Shown: positions 16,588-27,011, numbered from the stretch's first letter. The stretch: 64,000 bases of DNA from Anaerolineaceae bacterium (GCA_009772985.1 WOUS01000008.1:29332-93331); one strand, 5' to 3'. The notes: generated from the sequence alone by a model not told the origin. Made by a program: numbers and translations.

Positions 16588-17052
16588 CTAGGAGTAGGGT
16601 TGTCTGACCAGGCGGACGATCGCCAGGGCAAAGATGAGTGCGATCAGGACCGCCGAGCCGACGCAGAAGGGGCACACCGCAAAGATGACGAAATATTCGA
16701 TGTACGTCAGGTAGGCCGAAAACAGCACTCCGGCCAGGCTGAGACCGAAGACCGCCAGCGGGCCATGCCTGGCGGCGGACTTCGAACGCGGCTCCAGCAG
16801 CAGGATGGCGGCCAGGGCCAGGTAGGTCAGGATGCCGAACAGCGAGACCGGGATGCCGTAGATGACCGAGTAGGGGCTGTTGTTGACGGTGATGCAGCCG
16901 TGGCTGCCGATGCACATCACCTCGGCCTGGGTGTATTTCAGCACCAGCAGGTAGACCGAGTCCGCCGCGCCCAGGAGGGCGATGGCGACGGATGCCCAGC
17001 GCAGGGCGTTGCCGGTTTTGTCGTTGCGGGGGGGCTTCATTCGAGCGGCCAT
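16588..17052 (-). CDS. Vitamin K epoxide reductase (VKOR) family protein
   Basis: 154 aa integral membrane oxidoreductase with four TM helices. The loop Cys pair is CIGSHGC and the active-site motif is CPFC in TM4 (YIEYFVIFAVCPFCVGS), with the conserved Ser in VNNSPYSVIYGIPVSLFG. Bacterial VKOR reoxidises a DsbA-like partner and passes electrons to quinone. No thioredoxin-like partner is fused or adjacent. The start is uncertain: ATG 17052 has GGAG close by, while an in-frame ATG at 17082 overlaps a likely -10 box TAAAAT, which argues against it. Confidence 0.9.
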   Translation of the reverse strand: MAARMKPPRNDKTGNALRWASVAIALLGAADSVYLLVLKYTQAEVMCIGSHGCITVNNSPYSVIYGIPVSLFGILTYLALAAILLLEPRSKSAARHGPLAVFGLSLAGVLFSAYLTYIEYFVIFAVCPFCVGSAVLIALIFALAIVRLVRQPYS

Positions 17053-17163
17053 ATCTCCACGTCCGTATTTGCAGGCACGCATTTTACCCTAGAGGGCATA
17101 ATCAGTAAAGCATTTGCCTGCACAAAAGAAAAGGGTAGTGGGTCGAGTTACATGATTTCCACC

Positions 17164-17190
17164 GTAGAGCGAGATAGTATCTCGCCCTAC
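17164..17190. repeat. GTAG...CTAC-type palindrome
   Basis: GTAG-AGCGAGATA-G-TATCTCGCC-CTAC, a near-perfect 27-bp palindrome with the same GTAG/CTAC ends as the elements at 52484 and 52843. The rest of the gap 17083-17505 holds a 10-bp hairpin at 17357-17383 and short TTCCGT repeats after the relA stop. Confidence 0.6.
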
Positions 17191-17505
17191 ATCATGTACT
17201 TTGCACCATTACCAAGAAAAGATGTTGCCGGAACCCTGGCGGCTGGTGAGGCGGGCGGAAAATAGTTCGTTCTCTTTGCCAACCATGCTCCGCAGGCGCG
17301 TCCCGGCTGGCTGGAAGACTGCCAGGATGCGTTCGCGCGCTGCGGATATTAACATCATGTCGCCGCCTTGAAAGCGGCGACATTATACCACGCTCCCTTA
17401 CCGGGTTGCGGAGAATGATTTTTGGATACAGATTTGACGGAACAGACGGATCTTTTTCCGTAATCCACGGAAGGATTCCGTATCTTCCGTGCCGTCCGTG
17501 TCCGA

Positions 17506-19731
17506 TCATCCGCCCCTGACGCGCTGGGCCTCGAGCACGTTGGGCAGGTTCTCGATGCGCGCCAACATGCGGCTCAACTGGGCGATGTCGCGCACCTCGA
17601 TGACCAGGCGCAGGTCGGCCAGGTTTTTGCTGACGCCCACGTCCATGTCCACGATGTTGACGCTCTCGGCGTTGAGCAGGGTGGTGATGTCTCCCATCAA
17701 CCCCTGCCGGTCGTAGGCGCGGATGCGGATGGGCACCGGGTAGGTGCGCACGTTCTCGCCCCACGAGACCTTCACCAGCCGCTCGCGGTCGCGGATGCGC
17801 AGCATGTTCGGGCAGTCCTGGCGGTGGATGGTGGCGCCGTGTCCGCGCGTGATGTAGCCGATGATCTCGTCGCCGGGGGTCGGGTGGCAGCATTTCGCCA
17901 TGGCGGTCAGCAGGCCCTTCAGCCCGAGCACGGTCACAGCCTCGGTGGTCACAGCCTCGCTCGAAGGCGGAACGACCACCAGCACGTCGTCTGTGTCCTT
18001 CGATTCGATGAGTTTGTTGACCACGCGCCCGAGGGTGATGTCGCCGCAGCCGAGGGCCTCGAAGAATTCCTCGGCGGTGCGCCCGTACAGGAGGGCGAGC
18101 GCCTTCAGGCCGTCCTCGTCCAGTTCGGGCAGGCCGAGGCGCTTGATCTCGCGTTCCAGCAACTCCCGTCCCTGGCCGATGTTCTGCTGGCGGTCCTGTT
18201 TCTTGAACCAGGCCTTGATCTTGGAGCGGGCGCGCTGGGTGCGCACCAGCCCCAGGCTGGGGTTGAGCCAGTCGCGGCTCGGTCCGCCCTGCCTGGCGGT
18301 CAGGATCTCCACCTGCTCGCCGGTCTTGAGCGTGGTATCCAGCGGGGTGAGTTTGTTGTTCACCTTCGCGCCGCGGCAGCGGTCGCCGACGGTGGTGTGG
18401 ACGTGGTAGGCAAAATCAATCGGCGTGGACCCGGCCGGCAGGTCAATGATGTCGCCGCGCGGGGTGAAGACGTAAACGCGGTCCTTGAACACGTCGGTCT
18501 TCATGCTGTCCACGAATTCCTGGGCATCGTCCACGTCCTGCCGCCACTCCATCACCCGCCGCAGCCAGTTGATGCGCTCGTCGTAGCGGTCGCTCTTGCC
18601 GCCCTCCTTGTAGCGCCAGTGGGAGGCGATGCCGAACTCGGCGCTCTCGTCCATCTCGCCCGTACGGATCTGCACCTCCACCGGCCGCCCGTCGTCGTAG
18701 ATGACCGCCGTGTGCAGCGACTGGTAGAAATTATCCTTCGGCGCGGCGATGTAATCGTCGAACTCGCCGGGAATGGGCCGCCATTTGGTGTGGATCACGC
18801 CCAGCGCGGCGTAGCAGGCCGCCGTGTCCGGGACGATGAGCCGGATGCCGCGCACGTCGCGCACCAGGTCGAACGATTTGCCCTTCTCCATCATCTTCCG
18901 GTAGATCGAATAAATGTGCTTCGGGCGGCCGCTGGTCTCGGCCTTGATCCCGGCCTTCGCCAGCAGTTGGGCGATGGCCTCGGCGATCGTCTCGACTTCC
19001 TTCTCGCGCGTCTCGCGCCGCCCGTCCAACTGGTCGGCGATCTCCTTGTATTTCTCCGGGTTGACGTGGCGGAACGCCAGGTCTTCCAGTTCCCACTTGA
19101 TCTGCCAGATGCCCAGCCGGTTGGCCAGCGGGGCGAAAATGTCGAGCGTCTCCCGGGCGATGCGGCGGCGTTTGGCCTCCGGGAAATATCCCAGCGTGCG
19201 CATGTTGTGCAGGCGGTCGGCCAGTTTGATGAGCACCACGCGCACGTCGCTGTCCATGGCCAGGAAGGTCTTGCGCAGCGTCTCGATGGACAGTTCTTTC
19301 TTGCGGGTGCGGACATCCGCTTCCTTCTGGACCGGGGTGCGGGCCGCCGTTTTCGTGTCGTTCGGCTCCTCGGCGCGTTCCCCGCGCGAGACGCGCGGCA
19401 GCTGCGTCAGTTTGGTCACGCCCTGGACGAGGCTCGCCACCCCGTCGCCGAAGTCGCGGCGCACCTCCTCGATGGACAACTTCGTGTCTTCGACGGTATC
19501 GTGCAGGAGGCCGGCGGCGATCACCTCGGCGGGCATGGAATAGTCCGCCAGGATGGAGGCCACCGCCAGGCAGTGGTTGACGTACGGGTCGCCGCTGGCG
19601 CGGGCCTGCCCGGCGTGGGCCTTGTCGGCCACCCGGAAGGCGCGCTGAACCATCTCCCGGTCGGCGGGGGTGTAATAGTCCGGCAGTTTGGACAGCAGTT
19701 CTTTCAGGTTCAGCGGCGTGGAGGTTTTCAT
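17506..19731 (-). CDS. Bifunctional (p)ppGpp synthetase/hydrolase, RelA/SpoT family
   Basis: 741 aa, the usual length for a long RSH protein. HD hydrolase domain with HCLAVASIL and GLLHDTVEDT, synthetase domain with the region RPKHIYSIYRKM, VRDVRGIRLIV and QIRTGEMDESAEFGIASHWRYKEGG, then TGS (VYVFTPRGDIIDLPAGSTPIDFAYHVHT), a zinc-finger/helical region (AKCCHPTPGDEIIGYITRGHGATIH) and a C-terminal ACT domain. Intact HD and synthetase motifs suggest both activities. ATG 19731 (MKTSTPLNLKEL) is the likely start; a longer frame runs through palindromic repeats and is not credible. The ribosome-binding site is weak. Confidence 0.95.
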   Translation of the reverse strand: MKTSTPLNLKELLSKLPDYYTPADREMVQRAFRVADKAHAGQARASGDPYVNHCLAVASILADYSMPAEVIAAGLLHDTVEDTKLSIEEVRRDFGDGVASLVQGVTKLTQLPRVSRGERAEEPNDTKTAARTPVQKEADVRTRKKELSIETLRKTFLAMDSDVRVVLIKLADRLHNMRTLGYFPEAKRRRIARETLDIFAPLANRLGIWQIKWELEDLAFRHVNPEKYKEIADQLDGRRETREKEVETIAEAIAQLLAKAGIKAETSGRPKHIYSIYRKMMEKGKSFDLVRDVRGIRLIVPDTAACYAALGVIHTKWRPIPGEFDDYIAAPKDNFYQSLHTAVIYDDGRPVEVQIRTGEMDESAEFGIASHWRYKEGGKSDRYDERINWLRRVMEWRQDVDDAQEFVDSMKTDVFKDRVYVFTPRGDIIDLPAGSTPIDFAYHVHTTVGDRCRGAKVNNKLTPLDTTLKTGEQVEILTARQGGPSRDWLNPSLGLVRTQRARSKIKAWFKKQDRQQNIGQGRELLEREIKRLGLPELDEDGLKALALLYGRTAEEFFEALGCGDITLGRVVNKLIESKDTDDVLVVVPPSSEAVTTEAVTVLGLKGLLTAMAKCCHPTPGDEIIGYITRGHGATIHRQDCPNMLRIRDRERLVKVSWGENVRTYPVPIRIRAYDRQGLMGDITTLLNAESVNIVDMDVGVSKNLADLRLVIEVRDIAQLSRMLARIENLPNVLEAQRVRGG

Positions 19732-19783
19732 CAGGCGGGGATTCTTTTTGAATGCCGTTTTGGTGTTCAGTCCGCTTCCCTGG

Positions 19784-19852
19784 CCTGTCCGGCCAGGACA
19801 GGCAGCGGACTTCGCATCCCAGCCGTGGATTTCAATCCACGGCCTACCACGG
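19784..19852. repeat. Short palindromes upstream of the RSH gene
   Basis: TGGCCTGTCCGGCCAGGACA and CCGTGGATTTCAATCCACGG are two small hairpin units in the 122-nt gap before the RSH start. Confidence 0.55.
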
Positions 19853-19853
19853 C

Positions 19854-20210
19854 TTACCGCAAATTCTCCTTGATGTCGTCGCGCGAATCGGCGGCGCGGC
19901 CGATTGCAAGGCCGATGATGAGAAAAAACAGCAGCACGAATGCCGAAGCGACCCAGGCCCAGATCGAATCCCACAGGCTGGTGATGGCGTACGTGGTCGC
20001 CAGGCCGAGCACGAGGCTGTAAAACATCCCTTTCCAGATGTGCGGGATGTCGGCCCACGCCTCCTTCAGCGTGAGCGGACGGTAAGCGCGGCGTTCGCGC
20101 TCCACGCTCTGGCGCTGGAACTCGCGCTTCTTGACGGTCGGGTCGCGGTCCGCGATCTGGCGTTCACGCAGGCGTTTAAGCCGTTCCTGTTCCGGGTTGT
20201 GATTAGACAT
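19854..20210 (-). CDS. Small two-TM membrane protein, unknown
   Basis: 118 aa. A charged, Arg/Gln-rich N-terminal half (RLKRLRERQIADRD...) is followed by two hydrophobic segments (about residues 60-77 and 83-104) and a short polar tail. ATG 20210 has GAGGTGAACC upstream. Codirectional with the RSH gene 122 nt downstream. I do not recognise the family; the two hydrophobic segments suggest a helical hairpin in the membrane with both ends on the same side. Confidence 0.7.
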   Translation of the reverse strand: MSNHNPEQERLKRLRERQIADRDPTVKKREFQRQSVERERRAYRPLTLKEAWADIPHIWKGMFYSLVLGLATTYAITSLWDSIWAWVASAFVLLFFLIIGLAIGRAADSRDDIKENLR

Positions 20211-20249
20211 GGTTCACCTCGTTTGTCTCATCAAATTTTCTTTCCCTAT

Positions 20250-20255
20250 TATAAT
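20250..20255 (+). promoter_or_regulatory. -10 box of a leaderless promoter
   Basis: TATAAT ends 6 nt before ATG 20262; no ribosome-binding site. Confidence 0.6.
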
Positions 20256-20261
20256 TGCGAT

Positions 20262-20750
20262 ATGCCTTTGGTAAACAACACAACCCGCCTGCTGGATGCG
20301 AAGAAAATCCCTTACCGGACCTTTGACCTGCCTGCCGAAAAACTCGGCGCGGACGAGACCGCCCGCCTGCTCGGCGTGGACCCGCTGCTGGTCTACAAGA
20401 CCATCGTCGTTACGCGCGAAAAAGGCAAGCCGGTCCTGGCGGTCATCCCCGGCCCGCACCGCGTGGACCTGAAACTGCTGGCCGCCGCGCTGGGCGAGAA
20501 GAAACTGTCCCTGCCCAGCGAGCGCGAGGCCGAACGGTTGACCGGCCTGCAGGCCGGAGGCATCTCGCCGCTGGCGCTGGTCAACAAAGGCTTCCAGGTG
20601 GTGATCGCTTCGGAAGCGGAGGGCAGGATCGAGGTCCACGTGAGCGGCGGGCAGCGCGGGCTGAACATCCGGCTCCCGGTGCGCGCCCTGGCCGACTTGT
20701 GCCGCGCCCGGTTCGCGGTCATCAGCGTTCCGGAGGCGGGAAAGTCCTGA
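20262..20750 (+). CDS. ybaK: Cys-tRNA(Pro)/aminoacyl-tRNA deacylase, YbaK/EbsC family
   Basis: 162 aa trans-editing domain protein that hydrolyses mischarged Cys-tRNA(Pro). Family motifs: LLGVDPLLVYKTIVV with the conserved Lys, AVIPGPHRVDLKLLAAALGEKKLSL, and GGISPLALVNKGFQVVIASEA; the VSGGQRGLNIRLPVRAL end is typical. ATG 20262 is placed by MPLVNNTTRLL homology and by a -10 box 6 nt upstream. A longer in-frame reading from 19752 runs antisense to the neighbouring gene and is rejected. Confidence 0.93.
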   Translation: MPLVNNTTRLLDAKKIPYRTFDLPAEKLGADETARLLGVDPLLVYKTIVVTREKGKPVLAVIPGPHRVDLKLLAAALGEKKLSLPSEREAERLTGLQAGGISPLALVNKGFQVVIASEAEGRIEVHVSGGQRGLNIRLPVRALADLCRARFAVISVPEAGKS

Positions 20751-20760
20751 GCGTTTGCCG

Positions 20761-20788
20761 TTGCGGATTGCCCGTTTTCGCCTATAAT
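20761..20788 (+). promoter_or_regulatory. Promoter of the ABC ATPase gene
   Basis: TTGCGG, 16-nt spacer, TATAAT (20783-20788), 29 nt before the start codon. Confidence 0.55.
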
Positions 20789-20817
20789 TGGCGCATCCCA
20801 TCGTCCCGGAGAATGTG

Positions 20818-21573
<756 letters not shown>

Positions 21574-21603
21574 AGCTGGTACAGAGGCGTCAAGGGCACA
21601 AAG

Positions 21604-21628
21604 GAGCCAGAGGTTTTGCCTCTGGCTC
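21604..21628. terminator. Hairpin between convergent genes, probable terminator
   Basis: A 10-bp stem GAGCCAGAGG/CCTCTGGCTC with TTTTG loop, nested in a weaker outer repeat (CAGAGGCG...CTGTGCCTCTG). T-runs are modest on both sides. Confidence 0.55.
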
Positions 21629-21660
21629 TTCTGACTCCTCTGTGCCTCTGCAACTGCTCT

Positions 21661-22134
21661 TCACACGTCGAACTCGCCGATCTTTTCGCCGTTCACCCAG
21701 ACCGTGTAATGCCCGGCGGCCAGCCCGCTGACCGGGAGCGGCACGCTGACGGTGAACGGCTGGAGCATCTGGATGCAGACCGCCGACGGGTCGGCCACCG
21801 AATACACATCCACCAGGATGCGATTTTCCGCGTCCGGCTCGGCCACCTGGACGCGCAACTGGTGGCACGGATCGGGCAGGTTGCCGGCCAGCGCCAGCCG
21901 GACCTGCGGCGGGTAACTTTCCAGCACCAGCAGTTGGGCCGAGTCGAGATAGACGTTTCCGCGCAGCAGTTGCGCGTCCCCCGGCTGCGGGGCGTACAGG
22001 TCATCATCGGGCGGGGCAGTGGGGTTCACGGGACCTCCAGGCGTGGCGGAAATCGGCTCATCCGGTCCGGCCACAGACGGCGCGCAGGCGGCCAGCGCAG
22101 CAGCCAGGAAAAGGGAGAATAAAACTCGTTTCAT
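21661..22134 (-). CDS. Lipoprotein, unknown function
   Basis: 157 aa. Signal peptide MKRVLFSLFLAAALAAC with lipobox LAAC, a Pro-rich linker (to about residue 50) and a C-terminal beta-rich domain of about 105 residues that looks Ig-like (SYPPQVRLALAGNLPDPCHQLRVQV... LPVSGLAAGHYTVWVNG). Two Cys (CHQL and VCIQ) may pair. GGAGGTCCCAA precedes the ATG. Likely exported and lipid-anchored; no catalytic motif is seen. Confidence 0.8.
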   Translation of the reverse strand: MKRVLFSLFLAAALAACAPSVAGPDEPISATPGGPVNPTAPPDDDLYAPQPGDAQLLRGNVYLDSAQLLVLESYPPQVRLALAGNLPDPCHQLRVQVAEPDAENRILVDVYSVADPSAVCIQMLQPFTVSVPLPVSGLAAGHYTVWVNGEKIGEFDV

Positions 22135-22222
22135 TTGGGACCTCCAGTCTGTTTCTTTCCAGACGCCTTTCCCTTTCCGATTGTTCCGCGCGGGGCGGGG
22201 TATATGCCTCGCCCCGGCAATC

Positions 22223-23680
22223 TCATCCCTTCACCACCGCCAGCGGACGCAGGCGCGCCACCTTGCGCGCGATCCCGGCCGCGCAGACGGTCTCTACGAC
22301 CGCGTCCACGTCCTTGTAGGCACGCGGCGCTTCCTCCGCCAGCCCGGACATGCTCCCGGCGCGCACGCGGATGCCGCGGCCCTCCAACTCACGCCGCAAA
22401 TCCTCGCCGCGCACGTCGTGCTTGGCTTTGGCGCGGCTCATCGTCCGCCCGGCGCCGTGACAGGACGAACCGAACGAGCGCAGCATGGACTCTTTCGTCC
22501 CGGCCAGCACCCACGAGGCGGTGCCCATCGAACCGGGCACCAGGACGGGCTGCCCGGTCTGCTGGTACTCCGGCGGCAGGCTGGGGCTTCCGGGACCGAA
22601 GGCGCGCGTGGCTCCCTTGCGGTGGACGCACACTTTGATTCGTTCCCCGTCCACTTCGTGGGTTTCGAGTTTGCCCATGTTGTGGCAGATGTCGTAAACC
22701 TGATGCAGGGGCACGGTATACCGTGCCCCTACGCGGGCAAAGGTTTCCTCGAAGGCGCGCCGGATGGAGTGCGCCAAAATCTGCCGGTTGGCGAAGGCGA
22801 AGTTGGCCGCGGCGCGCATCGCGCCGAGATAGGCCTGTCCCTCCGGGCTGTCCATCGGCGCACAGACCAGTTCCCGGTCGGGAAGTTCGATGCCGTAGCG
22901 TTTCACCGCGCCCTGGAATTCCTGCACGTAGTCGGTGCAGACCTGGTGGCCGAGTCCGCGCGAGCCGCAGTGGATCTGGGCCACGAGACAGCCCTCGCGC
23001 AGGCCGAACGCGCGGGCGGTTTCCGGGTCAAAGATTGCCTCGACCACGTCCACCTCGACAAAATGGTTGCCCGCGCCCACCGAGCCGATCTGCGCCCGTC
23101 CGCGCTCCTTGGCGCGGTCGCTGACTTTGGCCGGGTTTGCTCCCTCGACACAGCCGCCTTCCTCGGTGTGCGCCAGGTCGGTCTCGCTGGCGTAACCATT
23201 CTTGAATGCCCAGCGCGCGCCCTCGCGCAGCACCCGTTCCAGTTCCGGCACGCCGACGCGCACCACGCCGTCCTTGCCGACCCCCGACGGGCAGTACTGG
23301 TTCAGCAGGGTGGCGAGCGTGTCCATGTGCGGGGCGGCGGCCTCCGCCTCGATGGACGAGGCCAGCAGGCGCACACCGCAGTTGATATCGTAGCCGATCC
23401 CGCCCGGCGAAACGACGCCCTGCGGGAATTCTGTCGCCGCCACCGCCCCGATGGGGAAACCGTAGCCCTGGTGCATGTCGGGCATGACCACCACGCGGCC
23501 GACCAGTCCCGGCAGGGTGGCGGCGTTGACGGCCTGCTCCAGCGATTTGTCGCCGGCAATCTGATCGAGCAGTTCGCGCGTGGCGAAGATCCGCACCGGC
23601 ACGCGCATGTCGGGGCGAAAGTTCTGCGGGATTTCCCATTCATGGTCGGAGATTCTGGTTAAATCATGGATGCTGATCAT
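22223..23680 (-). CDS. rtcB: RNA-splicing ligase RtcB
   Basis: GTP- and Mn-dependent ligase joining 2',3'-cyclic phosphate and 5'-OH RNA ends. 485 aa. Motifs: [28 protein letters not shown] (metal-binding Cys), [34 protein letters not shown] and the guanylated-His motif [14 protein letters not shown] 23680 has GGAGGAACC upstream. Oddity: VGARYTVPL just before HQVYDICHN is encoded by a perfect 24-bp palindrome (22707-22730) of a dispersed family, an in-frame insertion between catalytic blocks. The archease gene lies immediately upstream. Confidence 0.96.
   Translation of the reverse strand: MISIHDLTRISDHEWEIPQNFRPDMRVPVRIFATRELLDQIAGDKSLEQAVNAATLPGLVGRVVVMPDMHQGYGFPIGAVAATEFPQGVVSPGGIGYDINCGVRLLASSIEAEAAAPHMDTLATLLNQYCPSGVGKDGVVRVGVPELERVLREGARWAFKNGYASETDLAHTEEGGCVEGANPAKVSDRAKERGRAQIGSVGAGNHFVEVDVVEAIFDPETARAFGLREGCLVAQIHCGSRGLGHQVCTDYVQEFQGAVKRYGIELPDRELVCAPMDSPEGQAYLGAMRAAANFAFANRQILAHSIRRAFEETFARVGARYTVPLHQVYDICHNMGKLETHEVDGERIKVCVHRKGATRAFGPGSPSLPPEYQQTGQPVLVPGSMGTASWVLAGTKESMLRSFGSSCHGAGRTMSRAKAKHDVRGEDLRRELEGRGIRVRAGSMSGLAEEAPRAYKDVDAVVETVCAAGIARKVARLRPLAVVKG
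22707..22730. repeat. Perfect 24-bp palindrome inside rtcB
   Basis: AGGGGCACGGTA and its exact reverse complement, flanked by near GTAG/CTAC ends. It is read in frame within rtcB. Confidence 0.8.
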
Positions 23681-23694
23681 GGTTCCTCCGGAAA

Positions 23695-23759
23695 GGAGAA
23701 CAGAGAGCAGAGATTCGAGAGCAGTCACTGTTCTCTATTCTCTGTTCTCTTCTCTCTCT
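23695..23759. repeat. AGAACAGAGA-type inverted repeat
   Basis: GAGAACAGAGAGCAGAGA at the left pairs with TCTCTATTCTCTGTTCTC at the right, filling the gap between archease and rtcB. A related half lies at about 60330-60366. Confidence 0.6.
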
Positions 23760-24185
23760 CTAAACATCGAACACAATCTCCACTTCGTATCCTTTCGGCG
23801 TCTGCCGGATTTGCAGGTTGTGATACGTGACGGCCTTGATGGACTTGTTCAAGGAAAGGATCGGCGCGCCGTCCATCTCGACCTTCAATTTCCATTCCTC
23901 CGAATCTTCAAACATGTCAACGTGAAAACGTGCAAACGTGATACGTTCCTGCTCGGCAGCGTAGACCAGTTCCGACAGGAAGGCGACCAGCAGCGACTCG
24001 GCGTCCGGCGCGGACAGGTTCACGGTCCGGTGCGTGGCTGGACCGGGAGCCGGGCGCGCCCCGGTCAGCGCGTTCATCCCGCGCGCCGCCTCGGCGAACA
24101 GCCCGGCCAGGTCCGGCGCGGTGACGCGCATCGCCCAGTCGGCGGTGTGGGGCAGTTCCTCGAACCGCGGCCCGTTAATGCCCAA
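23760..24185 (-). CDS. Archease, activator of RtcB
   Basis: 141 aa. Family motifs: FEELPHTADWAMRVTAPDLAGLFAEAARGM at the N-terminus (metal-binding D/H) and the C-terminal GYEVEIVFDV. Archease promotes RtcB guanylylation and multiple turnover; the gene lies directly upstream of rtcB, the common arrangement. The start is most likely TTG 24185, overlapping the thioesterase gene by 11 nt, which suggests translational coupling. Confidence 0.92.
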   Translation of the reverse strand: MGINGPRFEELPHTADWAMRVTAPDLAGLFAEAARGMNALTGARPAPGPATHRTVNLSAPDAESLLVAFLSELVYAAEQERITFARFHVDMFEDSEEWKLKVEMDGAPILSLNKSIKAVTYHNLQIRQTPKGYEVEIVFDV

Positions 24186-24606
24186 AGAACGCCTCCCCGA
24201 ACAGGTGCGGCGCCTCCACGTAGACGCCGCGCCCGGAGGCCGCCATCGTTCCGTCGGCCAGCGTCACCTCGCCGCCGGTGAGTATCTTGCGCTTCCCGTG
24301 TTCCGTGATACGCCCGCGCACCGTGACTTTTTCGCCGAGCGGAACCGTGCGGCGGTAGTCCACCTCGAGATGGACGGCGGCCACGCTGTGGCCGGCGCGC
24401 CAGACTGCCGCGCCCATGGCCTCGTCGAGCAGCGCGGCCAGCGCGCCGCCGTGCGCGCATCCCGGCGGGCCTTGCTGGGCGAGGGTGAAGACAAACTCGG
24501 TGAAAACAGAGCCGTCTTCTTCGTCCAGGAACCAGGTAACGCCGATGCTGTGCGGATTGTCGTTGCCGCAGACGAAACACGAACCGTGATAGGGAAGTGA
24601 CTTCAT
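24175..24606 (-). CDS. Hotdog-fold thioesterase, PaaI family
   Basis: 143 aa. The hotdog signature GGALAALLDEAMGAAVWR carries the catalytic acidic residue, preceded by GCAHGG. N-terminal CFVCGNDNPHSIGV is typical of a PaaI/YiiD-like subgroup. Probable acyl-CoA thioesterase; the acyl group is unknown. AAAGGA lies 7 nt before the ATG. It overlaps archease by 11 nt, although no functional link to RNA repair is known. Confidence 0.85.
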   Translation of the reverse strand: MKSLPYHGSCFVCGNDNPHSIGVTWFLDEEDGSVFTEFVFTLAQQGPPGCAHGGALAALLDEAMGAAVWRAGHSVAAVHLEVDYRRTVPLGEKVTVRGRITEHGKRKILTGGEVTLADGTMAASGRGVYVEAPHLFGEAFFGH

Positions 24607-24725
24607 CGAGTTTCCTTTGGGTTTTGCGGAAAAACAAGTTCCTGATTTTGGATGCTGTGGGACAAATTGCCAATTTGTCCTACCTGTGCTGGTCTGTCAC
24701 GGCGATTCCCGGAGCCCCGCTCTTT

Positions 24726-27011
24726 TTATGGGAGCAGGGAGTCTTTTTCGGCGCGGGCGAAATGGGCGCGGTAGGCGGCCGTCTCGGCCAGCAGGGATTG
24801 CACCTCCACGAACAGCCGCGCCGCGCCGATCGGGTCGTGGGCCTGGCCTTCGGCCGCGAGCGTCAGCCGGTCGCCTTCCTGCCGCTTGAGCGTGACATCC
24901 CCGCGCGAGACCAGCCAATTCAGCCCGGCCTGTACGGTTGCCAGGCGCTGGGCGGTGGCGGCGGCCAGGCTGGTATAGGCGGCCTTGCCGTCGCGATGGC
25001 TGATGGCGTATTTGATCAGCCCGGCCAGGCGCGCCAGGAAATTTTCGGTATTTTCGAGCGGAGGGTCGGCCGCGAACAGGTAGACGGTCTGCGGGTGGAC
25101 GGTCTCGAGCGCCAGGCGCAGTTCCTCCGGCGAGGGCGGGACGGTCCAGATGGCGAGCGCCGGGGCGGGGGCGAGCGCGAAGCGGTCCACGCCCTGTACC
25201 CTTTCCTTCTCCGTGCCCTCGGCCCAGACCAGCGTCCCGGCGGGCAGGGAGCGCAGGCGGTTGGCCCGGTCGGCGGCGTGACGATAGTCCACCACCTCGA
25301 TCCTGCGGGCCTGGACCTCGGCCGGTTTCCCCTCCACGTTGTGGAAGTCCACCAGCACGATCTGGACCTGGAGGCTACCGCGCCAGTCGCTGGCGCGGAC
25401 GGTGTAGGCCAGGTCGAAGCGGCCTTCCGGGAGCGCCTCGCCGCCGCCGTTCCACCACAGCACGGAGCGCACATTCCCGGCCTCGTCGGCGACGGTCAGT
25501 TTGACGTGTTCCTTGTTGCGGCCAACCGGTTCGCTTTTCTGGAGGCCCAGCCCGCGGCTGGCAAAGAGCAGTTTGGGGTTGCCGGGGCCGAAGGGCGCCA
25601 GCGGCTCGGTGGCGGCGGCCAGGTCGAGGGTCACCTCGGGCAGGCTGAGCCAGGCGTCAATTTCGAGGGACGGCTCCTCTGCGTGCCGCGCCTCCGTCAT
25701 CCGCCCGGCGGTTTTCTGCATCCGCCGCTGGAAGGCGGGCAGGTTTTCGGGCAGGATGGCGAGGCCGGCGGCCATGGGATGCCCGCCGTAACTGACGAGC
25801 AGGTCCTTCTGGGCGGCGATGGCGTCGGTGATGTGCAGGCCTTCCACCGAGCGGGCCGAGCCGCGCGCCGGTTCGCCCGGCGGCGCGGAGAAGACGATGG
25901 CGGGCTTGCCGTAGCGTTCCACCAGCCGCGCCGCGGCGATGCCGATCACGCCGGCCGGCCAGTGCGGGTTGCTGGCGATCAGCACCGGCGCGGCCAGCAG
26001 GGCCGGGTCGGCGCGCAGTTGCGCTTCGGCGGCGCGCGTCACCTACTCGGTCAGCCGGCGGCGCTGGGCGTTGTAGTTTTCCAGTTGGGCGGCCAGCAGG
26101 CGCGCCCGCGCCGGGTCGGACGTGGTGAGCAGTTCCACGGCCGGGTTGGCGTCGCCCAGGCGGCCGAGGGCATTGAGCCGCGGCCCGAGCGTGAATCCCA
26201 CGTGTTCCTCGGTCAGGTGCGCCGGGTCGAGTTCGGCCAGTTTCATCATTGCCTGCAGGCCGGCGCGCTGGGTGCGGCGCAGCGCTTCCAGCCCTTTTTG
26301 CGCCAGGTAACGGCAGTCGCCGGTCAGCGCGGCCAGGTCGGCGATCAGGCCGAGCGCAACCAGGTCGAGCAGGTCGTCCGGCTGGAGGCCCGCGGCTGAC
26401 TGTTCGTAGAGCGCCTCGGCCAGTTTGTAAGCCACCCCGACCCCCGCCAGCGTAGCCAGCGGATGGGAGGCCGGTAACATGCGCGGCGTGACGATGACGG
26501 CGGCCTGCGGCAGTTGCGGCGGCAGGTCGTGGTGGTCGGTGAGGATCGTGTCCACCTCGCGCCTGTGGGCGTAGGTGATCGCCTCGTGGGAGCCGATGCC
26601 GGTGTCGCACGTGACGAGCAGCTGCGCGCCGTTATCGAGGATCGTCTTCAGCGCCGGGAGGCTGACCCCGTGACTCTCCCGCGAGCGGACGGGGAGGTAG
26701 TACACCGGGTCCGCTCCCAGGCTGCGCAGCGCCGAGACCAGCACCGCAGTGGCGGTCTGCCCGTCCACGTCGAAGTCGCCCCACACGCAGATGCGCTGCC
26801 CGAGGCGGACGGCGTCCATCAGGCGGCTGACGGCCTGTTCCATGCCCGGCAGGTCGGAGGCCGGCGCGGGCCGGTAATGCGACGGGTCGAGGAAGGCCAG
26901 CGCCGCGTCGGGCGTGAGGATGCCGCGCCGGGCCAGCGCCTGCGCCACGAGCGGATGCAGGTCGGGGAGAGGAGCGGGGGTGGGGGAGGCGGGAAGTTCA
27001 GTCCAGCGCAT
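24726..27011 (-). pseudogene. recJ: recJ, single-strand DNA exonuclease, interrupted by an in-frame TAG
   Basis: Two pieces in the same frame: 26043-27011 (322 aa) and 24726-26042 (438 aa), separated only by a TAG at 26043-26045. The first holds the DHH domain (VWGDFDVDGQTAT, TCDTGIGSH, DHHDLPP), ending NAQRRRLTE. The second continues with the DHHA1 part (PHWPAGVIGIAAARLVERYGKPAIVFS, SYGGHPMAAGLAI) and an OB-like domain. A single substitution (for example GAG or CAG to TAG) restores a 761-aa RecJ. TAG serves as an ordinary stop elsewhere here (pcm, E1 beta), so this is a nonsense mutation, a sequencing error or read-through. The second half could restart at GTG 26042 but would lack the catalytic motifs. 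Confidence 0.85.

Noticed and set aside
17824-20022. A 732-codon open frame on the plus strand opposite the RSH gene
   Set aside because: It is antisense to a complete RelA/SpoT gene and has no recognisable domain; high GC at third codon positions opens such frames. The same applies to long antisense frames at 1742-3394, 22019-23662, 24597-26399, 30915-32195, 44748-46028 and 54194-55741.
19732-20058. N-terminal extension of the RSH protein by 109 residues
   Set aside because: The extension runs through palindromic repeats and through the neighbouring membrane-protein gene, and has no RSH similarity.
26043-26045. Reassignment of TAG to an amino acid
   Set aside because: TAG ends other genes normally here (pcm at 761-763, pdhB at 52485-52487) and no other gene has an internal TAG.
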